From Actinernus sp. WN-2022 (taxonomy: Eukaryota > Cnidaria > Anthozoa > Actiniaria > Actinernidae): a stretch of DNA of 64,000 bases. The notes below the pieces were generated by a model, which was given only the letters and a program-made list of their open reading frames with translations, was not told the origin of the DNA and did not search any database. Positions 46,601-49,111 of this stretch are shown in pieces. A program made the position numbers and the translations under genes. Each line of letters begins with the position of its first letter. Position 1 is the first letter of the stretch. The stretch covers positions 101,535,321 to 101,599,320 of the forward strand of contig JAOWCC010001634.1 in assembly GCA_030867875.1 (NCBI GenBank), written 5' to 3'.

Positions 46601-48324
46601 ACACATAATGGGGAATTTAGCACAGTTTTCAAGTGATCTTTTGAATTGAAGTTTTTGAAGTGGCCCTGTATTCTGTACTGTTTTTAACTCCACCAGATTA
46701 TCATGGAAGCAATTAAGTCATAGAAGGCTCCACCTCCAGTGGTTCATTACTAATTCATTTCTCAACTTTTTCATACAAACCTTCTAAAAACCTAAACCCT
46801 GAAATAATAAAAAAACCAAACCATTTTCGACCCAAAATCATCCATAGAACGAGACTAAAGGTCCTGTTACATGAGGCAATTTTTCTTGCAACTTGCAATG
46901 CAATGTTGACGATCGAAAATCATTGCAAGTTGCTGTGGGATGTTAGACGTATGCAACGTTCTTTGCAACTTGCAATGTGATATACTTAAGCCCGCCGCCA
47001 GATAGTTACAATTTTCAGTGGGATTACTCCTCAATAAAATAAAAAAACAAGTAAATTACAACATATGGCAACATGGCCGCGGATCACCGTAGGAAAGCAA
47101 TGTGTATTTTAATGGTTTGAGTTGGAACATGAAGAAGAAAACAATAAAAAGAGACGCAGTACAACGTGGTTAATACATGGATGATTGTTCAACTCACTCA
47201 ACAGCTCAACCTTCTCTGCATCCGTCAACTGGTGTCTATATGACATTTTCGGCGACGCCAAATAAGCTGTTTTCTTTGTCTACCTCTTCGCCGGGAAACG
47301 TAAGCAAGTCCACCTTGGATTGCGGTGCAAAACCTCCCATCCCCTCTCCCATTGGGCTATAGCTATGAGAATTGTGATTGGTTGTTTTGCCAAAATTGCA
47401 ACACAAGTTGCAAAGAGGGATGTTACACGGTGCAACCGATCGCGCAGCGTTGCGAAAAGTAGAAGATCGTTCTACTTTCCCTGCAACTTGTCTCGCAATT
47501 TTTCGTTGCGAGACGAGTTGTAAAGAGGGGTGTTACACGCGCAATTTCTTCTGCAACTTGTCTCGCAATGGCGTTGCGTTGCAAGTTGCAAGAAAAATTG
47601 CCTTGTGTAACAGGACCTTATAAGGCTTGATTACAATACTCGGGGCCGGAAGTCACGTGTCGGGTTGTAATAACAAAAATACTGCAATTATTCAGTACTA
47701 TTTCACCGTTTACTTGTGAACCCTACCTCTAAATACTTGAAAACTCGTTTTGTGACGGTTAGGGTTCGTTTTGGGGACAGGGAGCTCGTAGACGCAATGT
47801 ATTCATAGGCAGTCAAACACTATTCACTTCCGGCCCCTAGTACTTGAATTGCACCGAAAATCGTCAAGTTTGCACCACCCTTTTTGCAAATTATCCTCTC
47901 TGGTCGTTCGGTCTACTCCTGGAGGAAGCCACTGATATAAAGTGCAATTATAGCCTTAGTAAAGTTTACAAATTTATTTTACGAGTTAAAAACCGTTATA
48001 CACGGCTTCCGACCGCTGCAGTGAAATTCGTAATGAAGTTAGGTTATTGTCGCTGTATATAGGGTGAATGGATCATGAAAGCCAGCCCAAACGATAGTAA
48101 TATTTTACATGTACATCCGTTTCCACTGACACAAACAAACTGAATCAACTCAAATGGGAATGTTCATGTCCAAACTAAATGCGTAAATTCTAATAATTTA
48201 TATGAAATAACAATGTACGTTATCAGCTGAATAATTTTGTGAAAAATTGCTTGATATTCTTGCTGTAAAATGGCAAAATAATAATATTAAAATAGCAACT
48301 AACCTTCACTTCTTCGTCCGCCAT
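2485..48324 (-). CDS. CFAP184: CCDC96/CFAP184-like axonemal coiled-coil protein, 13 coding exons
   Basis: Coding exons from the 5' end are: 48304-48324, 45678-45968, 44261-44465, 43462-43556, 19027-19110, 18613-18682, 17701-17815, 17325-17403, 10697-10762, 10393-10485, 9308-9445, 4465-4596 and 2485-2601. All junctions are GT-AG, and phases are consistent through 501 codons to TGA. The ATG has a strong context (A at -3, G at +4). Residues 8-204 are acidic and rich in Glu, Pro, Ser and Thr. Residues 205-501 are charged heptad-like coiled coil, including HLIDFEQLKIENQTYNEKIE and GLLGN-LLRDYE. This matches the DUF4201 region shared by CCDC96 and CCDC113; the acidic N terminus and last exons fit CCDC96 better. 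Human CCDC96 is about 550 residues. The family links radial spoke 3 to the nexin-dynein regulatory complex in motile cilia. CCDC113 is the main alternative. Confidence 0.8.
2981..3097. repeat. Foldback element of about 117 bp
   Basis: The left arm begins TTATTAACCTCGTTT and the right arm ends AAACGAGGTTAATAA. Both arms also carry GTCCGTACCGTACGTTATGG-like sequence in inverted orientation. This is a small non-autonomous palindromic element. Confidence 0.75.
3780..3912. repeat. 21-bp minisatellite
   Basis: The unit GTTGCTAGTGCATCAGACCAC is repeated about six times and is broken once near 3868 by a short variant. Related GTTGCTAGTAA words flank the array on both sides. Confidence 0.85.
4041..4216 (+). 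repeat. Intronic direct repeat, paired with 9081-9263
   Basis: The block begins AGTGGATGAAAAATACTGCT and ends GTGTGTTATTTTTGTAG. The same sequence, with substitutions and small indels, lies at 9081-9263 in the same orientation. One copy is in intron 12, about 250 bp from exon 12, and the other is in intron 11, about 45 bp from exon 11. Either an internal duplication or a dispersed repeat would explain it. Confidence 0.7.
4229..4412 (-). mobile_element. Short inverted-repeat element, second copy of the 60.9-kb family
   Basis: It is nearly the reverse complement of 60889-61071, sharing CACTTCTTGTTTACCTGTGA, the AGGGTTAGG run and GACCTGTACTTTATACCCGC. The 3' terminal repeat (ACTTTATACCCGCCG) is present and the other end is diverged. 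Confidence 0.7.
4465..4596 (-). CDS. CFAP184: CFAP184 exon 12
   Basis: The exon encodes residues 420-463, starting KRDILTRTKQVRDALRIENV and containing GLLGN-EPLLRDYE, a hallmark stretch of the family. Acceptor TTTTCTAG and donor CAG|GTAGGG are clear. Its length (132 bp) keeps phase 0. Confidence 0.85.
5136..5300 (+). repeat. Dispersed direct repeat, related copy at about 6140-6300
   Basis: Both blocks contain CGCTAYAAACTGARCGTT, then AGAGCAAATWATC and TCTAGCTATA, in the same order and orientation, ending near GCGAAG. A third fragment with CGCTACAAACTGAACG starts near 6365. The 21-bp minisatellite and the hairpin at 5975 lie between the first two copies. Confidence 0.6.
5709..5940. repeat. 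21-bp minisatellite, about 11 copies
   Basis: The unit is GTGCAGTTCAAGTGCAATTCA, with T for C variants in the outer copies. Because 21 is a multiple of three, both strands stay open, giving repetitive frames of up to 144 codons that are not genes. Confidence 0.95.
5975..6108. repeat. Near-perfect hairpin of 134 bp
   Basis: The left arm runs from TAATCATACG through ATTTGGGATCAATTCGCACG to ATATCTCAA. After a 4-base loop (ATTG) the right arm returns to CGTATGATTA with very few mismatches. Such high arm identity suggests a recent foldback element or ongoing gene conversion. Confidence 0.9.
6705..7614. mobile_element. Non-autonomous Tigger/pogo-like element with nested foldback
   Basis: The left end reads CAGTCGAACCTCCGCTAACG and the right end is CGGGAGGTTCGACTG, with TA on both sides (6703-6704 and 7615-7616). 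GCGGACACCT-type words recur subterminally. Inside lies a foldback with arms at about 6938-7029 and 7130-7216; its right arm is extended by the 14-bp array. TIR sequence and TA duplication fit the Tc1/mariner-pogo group. No transposase frame remains. Confidence 0.75.
7190..7414. repeat. 14-bp minisatellite, about 16 copies
   Basis: The unit is CTCCTAGTTATGGG. It begins in the right arm of the foldback nested in the element 6705-7614. The left arm has only the single counterpart (GGAGCCCATAACTACTGAGG), so the array grew in one arm. Confidence 0.95.
9308..10762 (-). CDS. CFAP184: CFAP184 exons 9-11, core of the conserved coiled coil
   Basis: Exon 9 (10697-10762) encodes VRLENIKLKNRLKKREMQLK; exon 10 (10393-10485) starts EELAEGLHLIDFEQLKIENQ; exon 11 (9308-9445) starts ELLKLRKKITTTVQVLTHLK. 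All three have lengths divisible by three and lie in phase 0, so each could be skipped without a frameshift. The best evidence for the DUF4201 assignment is here. Introns 9 and 10 (10486-10696, 9446-10392) hold no gene; intron 10 carries the repeat at about 9660-9945. Confidence 0.85.
9660..9945 (+). repeat. Dispersed repeat with CCCTGAC words, related to 58320-58740
   Basis: TTCCCTGACTTTTCATTGA, GGGATTTCCCTGACC and GTGAAACCTGAAAATA appear here, and their reverse complements appear in the same relative order at 58320-58740. Both copies are AT-rich and lack coding capacity. Confidence 0.65.
10900..11045 (+). mobile_element. tRNA-like SINE, head and body
   Basis: A box-A-like TGGCCGAATGGTG and a box-B match GTTCGATTCC (10931-10940) are followed by the ACGTGAGTTGAGTTTGTTGG block that is shared with the copies at 21.7 and 32.0 kb. 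The copy lies in intron 8 next to the 40-bp minisatellite. Confidence 0.65.
11085..11892. repeat. 40-bp minisatellite, about 20 copies
   Basis: The unit contains ACGCAATGGAGTGGTGTGAC and TGTAATGTTCTCGTCACG. Variants include GTTGTG for GGAGTG and GTGATG for GTAATG, and they recur in blocks, which suggests multi-unit duplication. A 6-bp insertion occurs near 11765. There are no unique spacers, so it is not a CRISPR array. Confidence 0.95.
12006..12248. mobile_element. Foldback element of about 243 bp
   Basis: Arms of about 86 bp (12006-12092 and 12163-12248) are inverted copies that share AATAGGAGATATTGTAGTTG and CGCCTCACTTCAATGTAATG with few mismatches. The 70-bp loop is unrelated. Confidence 0.9.
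12255..12335 (-). mobile_element. SINE 3' fragment, minus strand
   Basis: Read on the minus strand it contains CTAAATTCCAATTCGAT, then CTTTAATCAGCCCC and GGTTGTTTCAGGTGC. This matches the 3' part of the SINE at 21645-21870. The tRNA-like head is missing. Confidence 0.65.
12431..12850 (+). pseudogene. LINE ORF2 C-terminal remnant
   Basis: Translation gives DKLQRVQSRAARVITG, a stop at 12490-12492, then in another frame LEWKTLQARR, KSILMYKTLN, and NFLKRSFKYNGAMLWNSLPD. This is the extreme C terminus of non-LTR retrotransposon ORF2 of the CR1/L2 kind common in cnidarians. The copy is 5' truncated and lies in intron 8. The following AT-rich 150 bp is probably its 3' untranslated part. Confidence 0.8.
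12851..13675. other. Non-coding, AT-rich part of intron 8
   Basis: Apart from the probable LINE 3' tail at the start, I see no gene, inverted repeat or tandem array. It contains scattered AT-rich low-complexity sequence. Confidence 0.4.
13676..13832. repeat. 42-bp tandem repeat, block 1 of 3
   Basis: Units contain TAGATGTAGATAGTTTTCGG and AGGCTAGTTTTTAACTATCC, with about four degenerate copies. The same unit occurs at 15172-15412 and 16096-16215. The first gap holds the minisatellite-bearing element and a hairpin. Confidence 0.85.
13833..14570. mobile_element. Non-autonomous element expanded by a 15-bp minisatellite
   Basis: The left end reads GGAATTCTTCGTTTGCAACT then GACGTCATGGCGACCATGTTGG. 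The right end has TCTGGGGATTGATTGCAAACC. These match the arms of the foldback at 27233-27391 (GAATTCTTGGGTTGCAA, CGGCAGCCATGTTGG, CCCTGGAGATTC). So this is probably a member of that family with an array inserted in its middle. Confidence 0.55.
13917..14517. repeat. 15-bp minisatellite, about 40 copies
   Basis: The core unit GTTGTTGTCATCTTT is repeated with almost no variation. Four outer copies on the left carry GTTATT and four on the right carry GCTATT. Several frames on both strands remain open for over 200 codons purely because the unit is a multiple of three. Confidence 0.97.
15044..15168. mobile_element. Hairpin element of about 125 bp
   Basis: The left arm contains TTCATGGTAGTGTTTCATTC and TCTCCCTGCATAAT; the right arm contains ATTATGCAGGGAGA and GAACGAAACACTACCATGA. 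Outer bases TATA also pair. Confidence 0.85.
15172..15412. repeat. 42-bp tandem repeat, block 2 of 3
   Basis: About six copies of the AGATAGTTTTCGGATARGCT / AGTTTTTAACTA unit, some shortened by the loss of TATCC. Confidence 0.85.
15413..16095. other. Non-coding stretch with uninformative open frames
   Basis: Open frames of about 100 codons exist on both strands at 15473-15808. They overlap one another and show no motif I recognise. I see no support for a gene. Confidence 0.4.
16096..16215. repeat. 42-bp tandem repeat, block 3 of 3
   Basis: Two to three degraded copies of the same unit (AGATAGTTTTCGGAATAGGC, ACTATCCTAGACGTAAATAG). Confidence 0.7.
16290..16914. mobile_element. Inverted-repeat element with a second element nested inside
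   Basis: The outer ends are ATTCACACCAAAGCTTAAAC at 16290 and the inverse GTTTAGTTGGTGTGAAT ending at 16914, with a shared AAACCTGTTTAA core. The left arm is interrupted after TGTTTAAGTA by the inner element 16317-16706, and related sequence resumes as CTTGTTTAAAAGCTGTTTAA. Confidence 0.7.
16317..16706. mobile_element. Inner MITE with 34-bp tandem repeats
   Basis: Terminal inverted repeats of about 45 bp begin AGTAGTATAGGAGGGATTGA and end with the inverse TCCCTCCTTTACTACT, sharing GCCGTTTTTGGGGGTGAATA. The interior (about 16450-16610) has four to five copies of a 34-bp unit containing CTATTGTTAATAAAGTGAAG. Confidence 0.85.
17325..19110 (-). CDS. CFAP184: CFAP184 exons 5-8
   Basis: Exon 5 (19027-19110) encodes QGLEERSSLQSLNAQLQHKL then AEYFRKKK. 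Exon 6 (18613-18682) encodes SDERQQEIEKNVTDQEQRYL. Exon 7 (17701-17815) starts NLEELQNEEKREQESFKTQ. Exon 8 (17325-17403) starts KEFTTFKMDVAKQAINSRSG. Codons split across junctions are completed correctly (phases 0, 1, 2, 0). The product is continuous coiled coil. Exon 5 lies just downstream of the 24.35-kb intron and could also use an acceptor 3 bp further in. Confidence 0.85.
17997..18385. mobile_element. MITE of about 390 bp in intron 6
   Basis: Terminal inverted repeats of about 37 bp: the left begins AAAGTGCCTATGAAATGAAA and the right ends with the inverse TTTCATTTTATTGGCACTTT. Both include ATCGATCCCGTTTT or ATAGATCCCGTTTT. No transposase remains. Confidence 0.85.
19300..19642 (+). repeat. 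Probable LINE 3' tail ending in (ATA)n microsatellite
   Basis: TTGCGCAATATAAATAAATATTATT is followed by an AAT/ATA microsatellite at about 19576-19642. The layout resembles 3' ends of cnidarian LINEs such as the one near 53.2 kb. No coding part remains. Confidence 0.45.
20474..21370. mobile_element. Non-autonomous element of about 0.9 kb
   Basis: Short terminal inverted repeats: TAAGGACGGTGGCACCTA at the left and the inverse TAGGGGCCACCGTCCTTA at the right. Inside, GGGGTAACCATGCATTTTT (about 20531) and GGGGTCACCATGCATTTTA (about 20884) are direct repeats. Open frames inside have no recognisable protein. Confidence 0.55.
21645..21870 (+). mobile_element. tRNA-like SINE, most complete copy
   Basis: The head includes a box-B match GGTTCGATTCC (21683-21693) after CGCCTCTCACCTCTGTGGCC. 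The body ATGTGAGTTGAGTTTGTTGG, a CTCCGGGTTCTCC segment and a tail with CTAAATTCCAATTCGATATG follow. Related copies lie at 10.9, 12.3 (minus strand) and 32.0 kb. Confidence 0.75.
22516..22652. repeat. Left terminal inverted repeat of the 4.4-kb element
   Basis: The best matched block with the right end is 22547-22576 (30 of 30 bp). The outermost GTCCGTGAGCC also matches perfectly. Between them is a non-matching 20-bp segment here against 9-10 bp on the right. Confidence 0.85.
22983..26135 (+). pseudogene. Frameshifted cnidarian repeated gene with FEN1/XPG-like module
   Basis: At least seven frame changes connect the pieces, near 23105, 23300, 24490, 24745, 25045, 25170 and 25390. The middle module reads VVVIMDQALYAKAAEIAWK, RMGVFHTICNG and NRAIRAHKYSYEALMRLAWK (23790-24090). 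The later module has spaced acidic positions as in FEN1/XPG PIN nucleases: IDGMALVQK (Asp at 24853), VFDMYND (24977), SQEEADGR (25274-25285) and DDTDV (25352-25363). The glycine-cysteine-aspartate motif expected next is missing: ALIGM runs straight into HWKSQALKL. The tail has CNC and CVC pairs at about 25938-25980, with W in place of one Cys, then an Asp-rich end. Family membership is from memory; the nuclease comparison is inference. This copy cannot be functional. Confidence 0.75.
26581..26920. repeat. 170-bp direct repeat, two copies, near right TIR
   Basis: GCATTTTAGTATAAGAAACA and CACTTCCGGTTCAAGATGG occur from 26588 and again from 26758, each followed by GCCATTTT...AAATATC and AAAGCTGCCACT. 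The second copy runs into the terminal inverted repeat. A weaker CACTTCCGGTTTGCGATG lies at 26458. Subterminal repeats are common in DNA transposons. Confidence 0.8.
26830..26953. repeat. Right terminal inverted repeat of the 4.4-kb element
   Basis: This is the reverse complement of the left end, with a perfect block at 26903-26932 and GGCTCACGGAC at the tip. Confidence 0.85.
27233..27391. mobile_element. Foldback element of about 160 bp
   Basis: The ends are CCCAGAATTCTTGGGTTGCA and the inverse TGCAACCCAAGAATTCGGGG. Inner arms share GCGGCAGCCATGTTGGAGGA and TCCTCCAACATTGGCCGCC. It is the likely relative of the element at 13833-14570. Confidence 0.85.
28984..29638. mobile_element. Inverted-repeat element enclosing a hairpin and a LINE tail
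   Basis: The left end GGCTTACTTGAAGTTTGTTT and the right end AAAACAACTTCAAGTAAGCC are inverted repeats of about 37 bp that include GTCGTCCTATTTGTGTT. A hairpin (29030-29098, CTAGAACGGTATTTTATGGA) lies next to the left arm. The LINE tail at 29110-29301 and its (ACT)n end are enclosed. Confidence 0.7.
29110..29301 (+). pseudogene. LINE ORF2 C-terminal remnant
   Basis: Translation gives HSFTYTASKLWNNLPDSVRR then SLPVFKSKLQSM, the usual C-terminal signature of cnidarian CR1/L2-type ORF2 (SF-Y-A-KLWN-LP). An AT-rich 3' part and a TAC microsatellite end the copy at about 29595. Confidence 0.8.
30054..30370 (-). pseudogene. LINE ORF2 C-terminal remnant, minus strand
   Basis: The minus-strand frame reads MLNELSWQSLQSRRNIADLT, MFYKINYGLVNI, TRTRAMHEYKF and SFFVRSIPPWNSLPHNIV. 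This is the C-terminal tail of a non-LTR retrotransposon ORF2. It differs from the copies at 12.4 and 29.1 kb, so it is another LINE family. Only the end survives. Confidence 0.8.
30678..30895. repeat. 16-bp minisatellite, about 13 copies
   Basis: The unit is CGGAATGGAAGAATGG. It keeps several frames open on both strands, none of which is a gene. Confidence 0.95.
31955..32105 (+). mobile_element. tRNA-like SINE
   Basis: CGCTCGCCTCTCACCGCTGT, box-B-like GAGTTCGAATCC and TTACATGTGAGTTGAGTTT follow the same order as the SINE at 21645. Confidence 0.7.
32130..32240. repeat. CGCGAAAA-rich repeat
   Basis: TATTCGCGAGTATTTAAATT, TTCGCGTTTTGG and AACTCGCGAAAATTTATACT form an imperfect inverted repeat, then AAAGAGCGCGCGAAAA occurs twice. 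It is probably the end of a non-autonomous element. Confidence 0.5.
32950..33072. repeat. Irregular CCATTCCGTCATTCCG minisatellite
   Basis: This is the right-arm counterpart, in inverted orientation, of the array at 30678-30895. It is shorter and more varied, with GTTCCG, TATTCCG and ATTCCA units. Confidence 0.85.
33436..33730. mobile_element. MITE of about 300 bp with GCGGTATTGCGGTG words
   Basis: The left end is GAGGGGGACATTGGGGTTT and the right end is the inverse CCCCCCGATGTCCCCCTC. The interior is dominated by GCGGTATT and GCGGTGTTCGGTG repeats. Confidence 0.7.
33795..33822. repeat. Perfect 28-bp palindrome
   Basis: CAAGAGACCATCA and its inverse TGATGGTCTCTTG meet with a GG centre. Related GATGGTCTCTTG and GAGACCATCA words appear near 7748 and 4761. 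Confidence 0.8.
33829..34333. mobile_element. Palindromic MITE of about 505 bp, TA-flanked
   Basis: The two halves are near-full inverted copies. Ends are TAATAGACCAGTTCGCGG and CCGCGGAATGGTCTATTA. Arms share AATTCCGACATTTT, ATGGCGCGAAATACAGTGTT and TAGCTGTGCTGGGAAG. A one-arm relative is at 54351-54608 in TK1 intron 4. A TA target duplication is likely. Confidence 0.85.
34489..34860. mobile_element. Foldback element of about 370 bp
   Basis: Arms 34489-34629 and 34727-34860 are inverted copies, from ACCCACAGGTAGCCCAAGCT to CTTTCCCTTGTAGTCATTAC. A loop of about 97 bp separates them. The right end lies about 40 bp before the BEL/Pao 5' LTR fragment. Confidence 0.9.
34903..34930 (+). repeat. 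5' LTR start fragment
   Basis: TGTGGAGAATATTTCGGTAG and the next eight bases match 41247-41275 apart from one extra T there. Similarity stops at 34930. Confidence 0.75.
34945..35250. repeat. TTCCGACTTCTGAG minisatellite, two blocks
   Basis: A short block (34945-34990) and a longer one (about 35118-35250) consist of mixed 7- and 14-bp units such as GACTTCTGAGTTCC and GACTTCCGAGTTCC. It sits where the rest of the 5' LTR should be. Confidence 0.85.
35251..36420. other. No identifiable gene between minisatellite and gag
   Basis: Open frames at 35451-35651 and 35876-36161 have no recognisable protein. I cannot relate this stretch to the BEL/Pao LTR. Confidence 0.4.
36421..37327 (+). pseudogene. 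BEL/Pao gag (DUF1759-like)
   Basis: A charged coiled-coil part (ERAQREIRDEEEATEEQKRQ) is followed by KLPKLVISKFQGTHLDWQRF then WSQFEAGID, TKVKMTIDGLPF and YGKPSEVVNAHVQNI, which is typical of the DUF1759 gag domain of BEL/Pao elements. An in-frame TAG at 37135-37137 breaks the frame, and the same frame reads on to about 37326. Confidence 0.8.
37440..37665 (+). pseudogene. Gag-type zinc knuckles
   Basis: CVYCNAGDHKSTDCEK is a CCHC knuckle. After a frame change a second cysteine cluster follows (CFNCTGAKHRASDC, then CQKCNGKHHTSIC). Two knuckle groups after gag are usual in BEL/Pao elements. Confidence 0.8.
37666..39866 (+). pseudogene. BEL/Pao protease remnant, reverse transcriptase and RNase H
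   Basis: A short CRALLDS stretch with following stops is all that remains of the protease active site. From 37752 the frame runs through GQPGEPVAELTTFGWTI, FDASRR, DIKQAFLQVRISEEDR to a TGA at 38685, then continues in the same frame. The RT catalytic box YVDD is intact at 38850-38861. RNase H follows from about 39360: DLHAFGNTSGVGTAAAVYAV, RLELISAHMAAN, WLDSTVALHWIRG and NPADVGSRG. Apart from the TGA the frame is open for about 2.1 kb, so this is the best preserved part. Confidence 0.85.
39867..41103 (+). pseudogene. BEL/Pao integrase and C-terminal domain
   Basis: An HHCC zinc-binding part (AHLLILHGG, then CFGCKKF) contains a TAG near 40298. The catalytic core has Asp in LGADYAGPI, Asp in YTDNGGSF and Glu in GGQFERMVG. 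A frameshift near 40735 separates the second Asp from the Glu. The end (RRCKDVLWARWTGEY) is the DUF5641-type C terminus. Confidence 0.8.
41247..41441 (+). repeat. 3' LTR of BEL/Pao element
   Basis: It begins TGTGGAGAATATTTCGG and may end at TTTTACA (41441), giving TG...CA and about 195 bp. The 3' border is uncertain, because no full 5' LTR is available for comparison. An AATAAA signal lies near 41389. Confidence 0.6.
41838..42540 (+). pseudogene. Unidentified coding relic
   Basis: An ATG at 41838 (context AAGATGG) opens a 66-codon frame ending DDLKQRGQDPES. Past its stop the same frame goes on with KFEEIDIGIYKPSARCAAFK and ALQDQYYESL. Further shifted pieces (LCAKAWEKIEFPRLQMKVEN, EVTRDMLEKMNMFNTL) reach about 42500. 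The protein-like composition over 650 bp suggests a decayed gene or element frame. I do not recognise it. Confidence 0.35.
43462..43556 (-). CDS. CFAP184: CFAP184 exon 4
   Basis: It encodes DDQIYEEDEDYSEDSEPEVP then IYNRQELIEKYH, the passage from the acidic region to the coiled coil. Donor CAT|GTAAGT and acceptor AATTGATAG are good. It is preceded on the minus strand by a C-run at 43612-43627. Confidence 0.85.
43557..44260 (-). other. CFAP184 intron 3 with LINE fragment
   Basis: The intron holds a poly-G run (plus strand) at about 43612-43627 and the LINE RT fragment 43677-44030. Nothing else is seen. Confidence 0.6.
43677..44030 (+). pseudogene. LINE reverse-transcriptase fragment
   Basis: The pieces KKGDPLNVDNYRGITLLSSL and GKLFNAHQHVYKYLQNSK are followed, in shifted frames, by FRKKKHGTTDSIFILKAKID and YKKAFDCIPRSTLFENL. 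These are the conserved N-terminal blocks of LINE RT up to the first catalytic Asp. The catalytic YADD part is absent. Confidence 0.8.
44261..44465 (-). CDS. CFAP184: CFAP184 exon 3 (acidic/Pro-Thr region)
   Basis: It encodes NEGIPEQDPDPTVEVAERLS and TTPPPVTQSPEPGDEYKDDE, then QPGYIET. Low-complexity acidic sequence here fits the variable N terminus of CCDC96. It ends in phase 1 and joins exon 4 as ET-D-D. Confidence 0.8.
44466..45677 (-). other. CFAP184 intron 2, TACATGTA-rich
   Basis: Frequent TACATGTA/GTACATGTAC words (44520-44970) and a G-run of about 30 bp at 45522-45551 are the only features. The small open frames have no homology that I recognise. Confidence 0.5.
45522..45551. repeat. 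Long poly-G tract
   Basis: A nearly pure G run, one of four in the window: others at about 43612-43627, 46014-46031 and 54240-54257. Runs of this length can form G-quadruplexes and are prone to sequencing error. Confidence 0.85.
45678..45968 (-). CDS. CFAP184: CFAP184 exon 2 (Glu-rich region)
   Basis: The 97 codons start PQTDSTPEQEEAPSSAEPST and end DVPDGNSSVPE. They are dominated by Glu, Pro, Ser and Thr, as expected for an extended acidic N terminus. Phase is 0 at both ends. Confidence 0.8.
46730..46862 (+). repeat. Dispersed repeat shared with 49528-49655
   Basis: ACAAACCTTCTAAAAACCTA and ATCATCCATAGAACGAGACT occur here and, with changes, at 49528-49655 in the same orientation. The copies lie on opposite sides of the shared promoter, one in each gene. 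Confidence 0.75.
46859..47618. mobile_element. TIR element of about 760 bp
   Basis: The left end AGGTCCTGTTACATGAGGCA and the right end TGTGTAACAGGACCT are inverted repeats extended by CAATTTTTCTTGCAACTTGC. GCAACTTGTCTCGCAAT words recur inside. No transposase is recognisable. Confidence 0.75.
48304..48324 (-). CDS. CFAP184: CFAP184 first coding exon
   Basis: It encodes MADEEVK and ends at AAG|GTTAGT. Start context is ATCATGG. The identification rests on the following reading frame, because a 7-codon exon alone would prove nothing. Confidence 0.7.
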
Positions 48325-49111
48325 GATATTGATTTGTGATTGTGTTACCAAGACACCAAATATCGGAGACTGGTAACTACATAGATACGCGCAAGGGGTT
48401 ATGGGGAACCATTGTTAGACGGAACAAACTCGGCACGAGTTCGGAAAACCAAGTCAATCTCTGAAGAAATTGGATTTAAATTCATTTTTCTGGTAACAGA
48501 GTTGATGAAGGTTGATTCATTTGGGTAGTTACAGGTAACTGTATGTATTTTTCTGTTTACTTTCGTTTAGTAATCGAAATAAGAAGTCCAAGTATCAACT
48601 GTTGCATCATGGGAGTTCTTGTTTGGTCCGAGTCTGTCATAAAGAATTGTATTTTACGGAAGGTTCTAAAACCTAGAAGTGTCGAACGAAAAGGAAACTA
48701 AAAAGACAAGCCAAACACAAGTATTTATGGGTTTTAACTGCTCAAAATGTAATGGCTTCTTTTATTTAAAGAATAATATTTATTTCCATTAAAAATGATA
48801 GGAATAAACAGTGTGTGCATTATAGGAGTGAAGTTTACTAAACGTTTTAAGTCTGAAGGTTCATTATACCAATTGAATCGGTATTTCTTTTTCGTATTTT
48901 TGGCCCAAATTAGCTTCGGGATTGCTTCGAGTGATGTTCGGAACTCTCAAGTGGACTGGCTCTAATTATCGACTGGCGCAGTGCTTCATGGGATATAAAC
49001 GCTAGCAATATGTTTCGGCGGGAAGTCTGGTGGAATTCGAAATCTTTTGGCGCGCTGTTGTGGAAAGAGAACCTGCTCATCTCCCGGCTGAAGCTAGCTA
49101 AAACTCAAAAG
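48325..49111. promoter_or_regulatory. Shared promoter interval between CFAP184 and TK1
   Basis: The divergent genes have their start codons 787 bp apart, and no other gene or repeat lies between. The E2F-like motifs sit on the TK1 side. RFX-type half sites GTTACC (48344-48349) and GGTAAC (48372-48377) are present on the cilia-gene side, but 22 bp apart, more than a standard X-box allows. No TATA box is evident near either start. Confidence 0.6.
49018..49053 (+). promoter_or_regulatory. Two E2F-like sites upstream of TK1
   Basis: GCGGGAA (49018-49024) and TTTGGCGC (49046-49053) match E2F consensus forms. They lie 94 and 59 bp upstream of the ATG at 49112. TK1 is a classical E2F-controlled S-phase gene in vertebrates, so the placement makes sense. 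Confidence 0.55.

Larger units (their letters stand above)
45969..48303 (-). other. CFAP184 intron 1
   Basis: It contains a poly-G run at 46014-46031, a repeat shared with TK1 intron 2 (46730-46862), and a TIR element (46859-47618). From 47620 to 48303 I see only a GTTAGGG-containing block (near 47700-47780) with no gene. Confidence 0.5.

Noticed and set aside
48344..48377. RFX X-box for the cilia gene
   Set aside because: The half sites GTTACC and GGTAAC are 22 bp apart, beyond normal X-box spacing.
49010..49111. Upstream in-frame ATG for TK1
   Set aside because: It has a weaker context, would add 34 residues unlike known TK1 N termini, and precedes both E2F-like motifs. It cannot be ruled out without transcript data.
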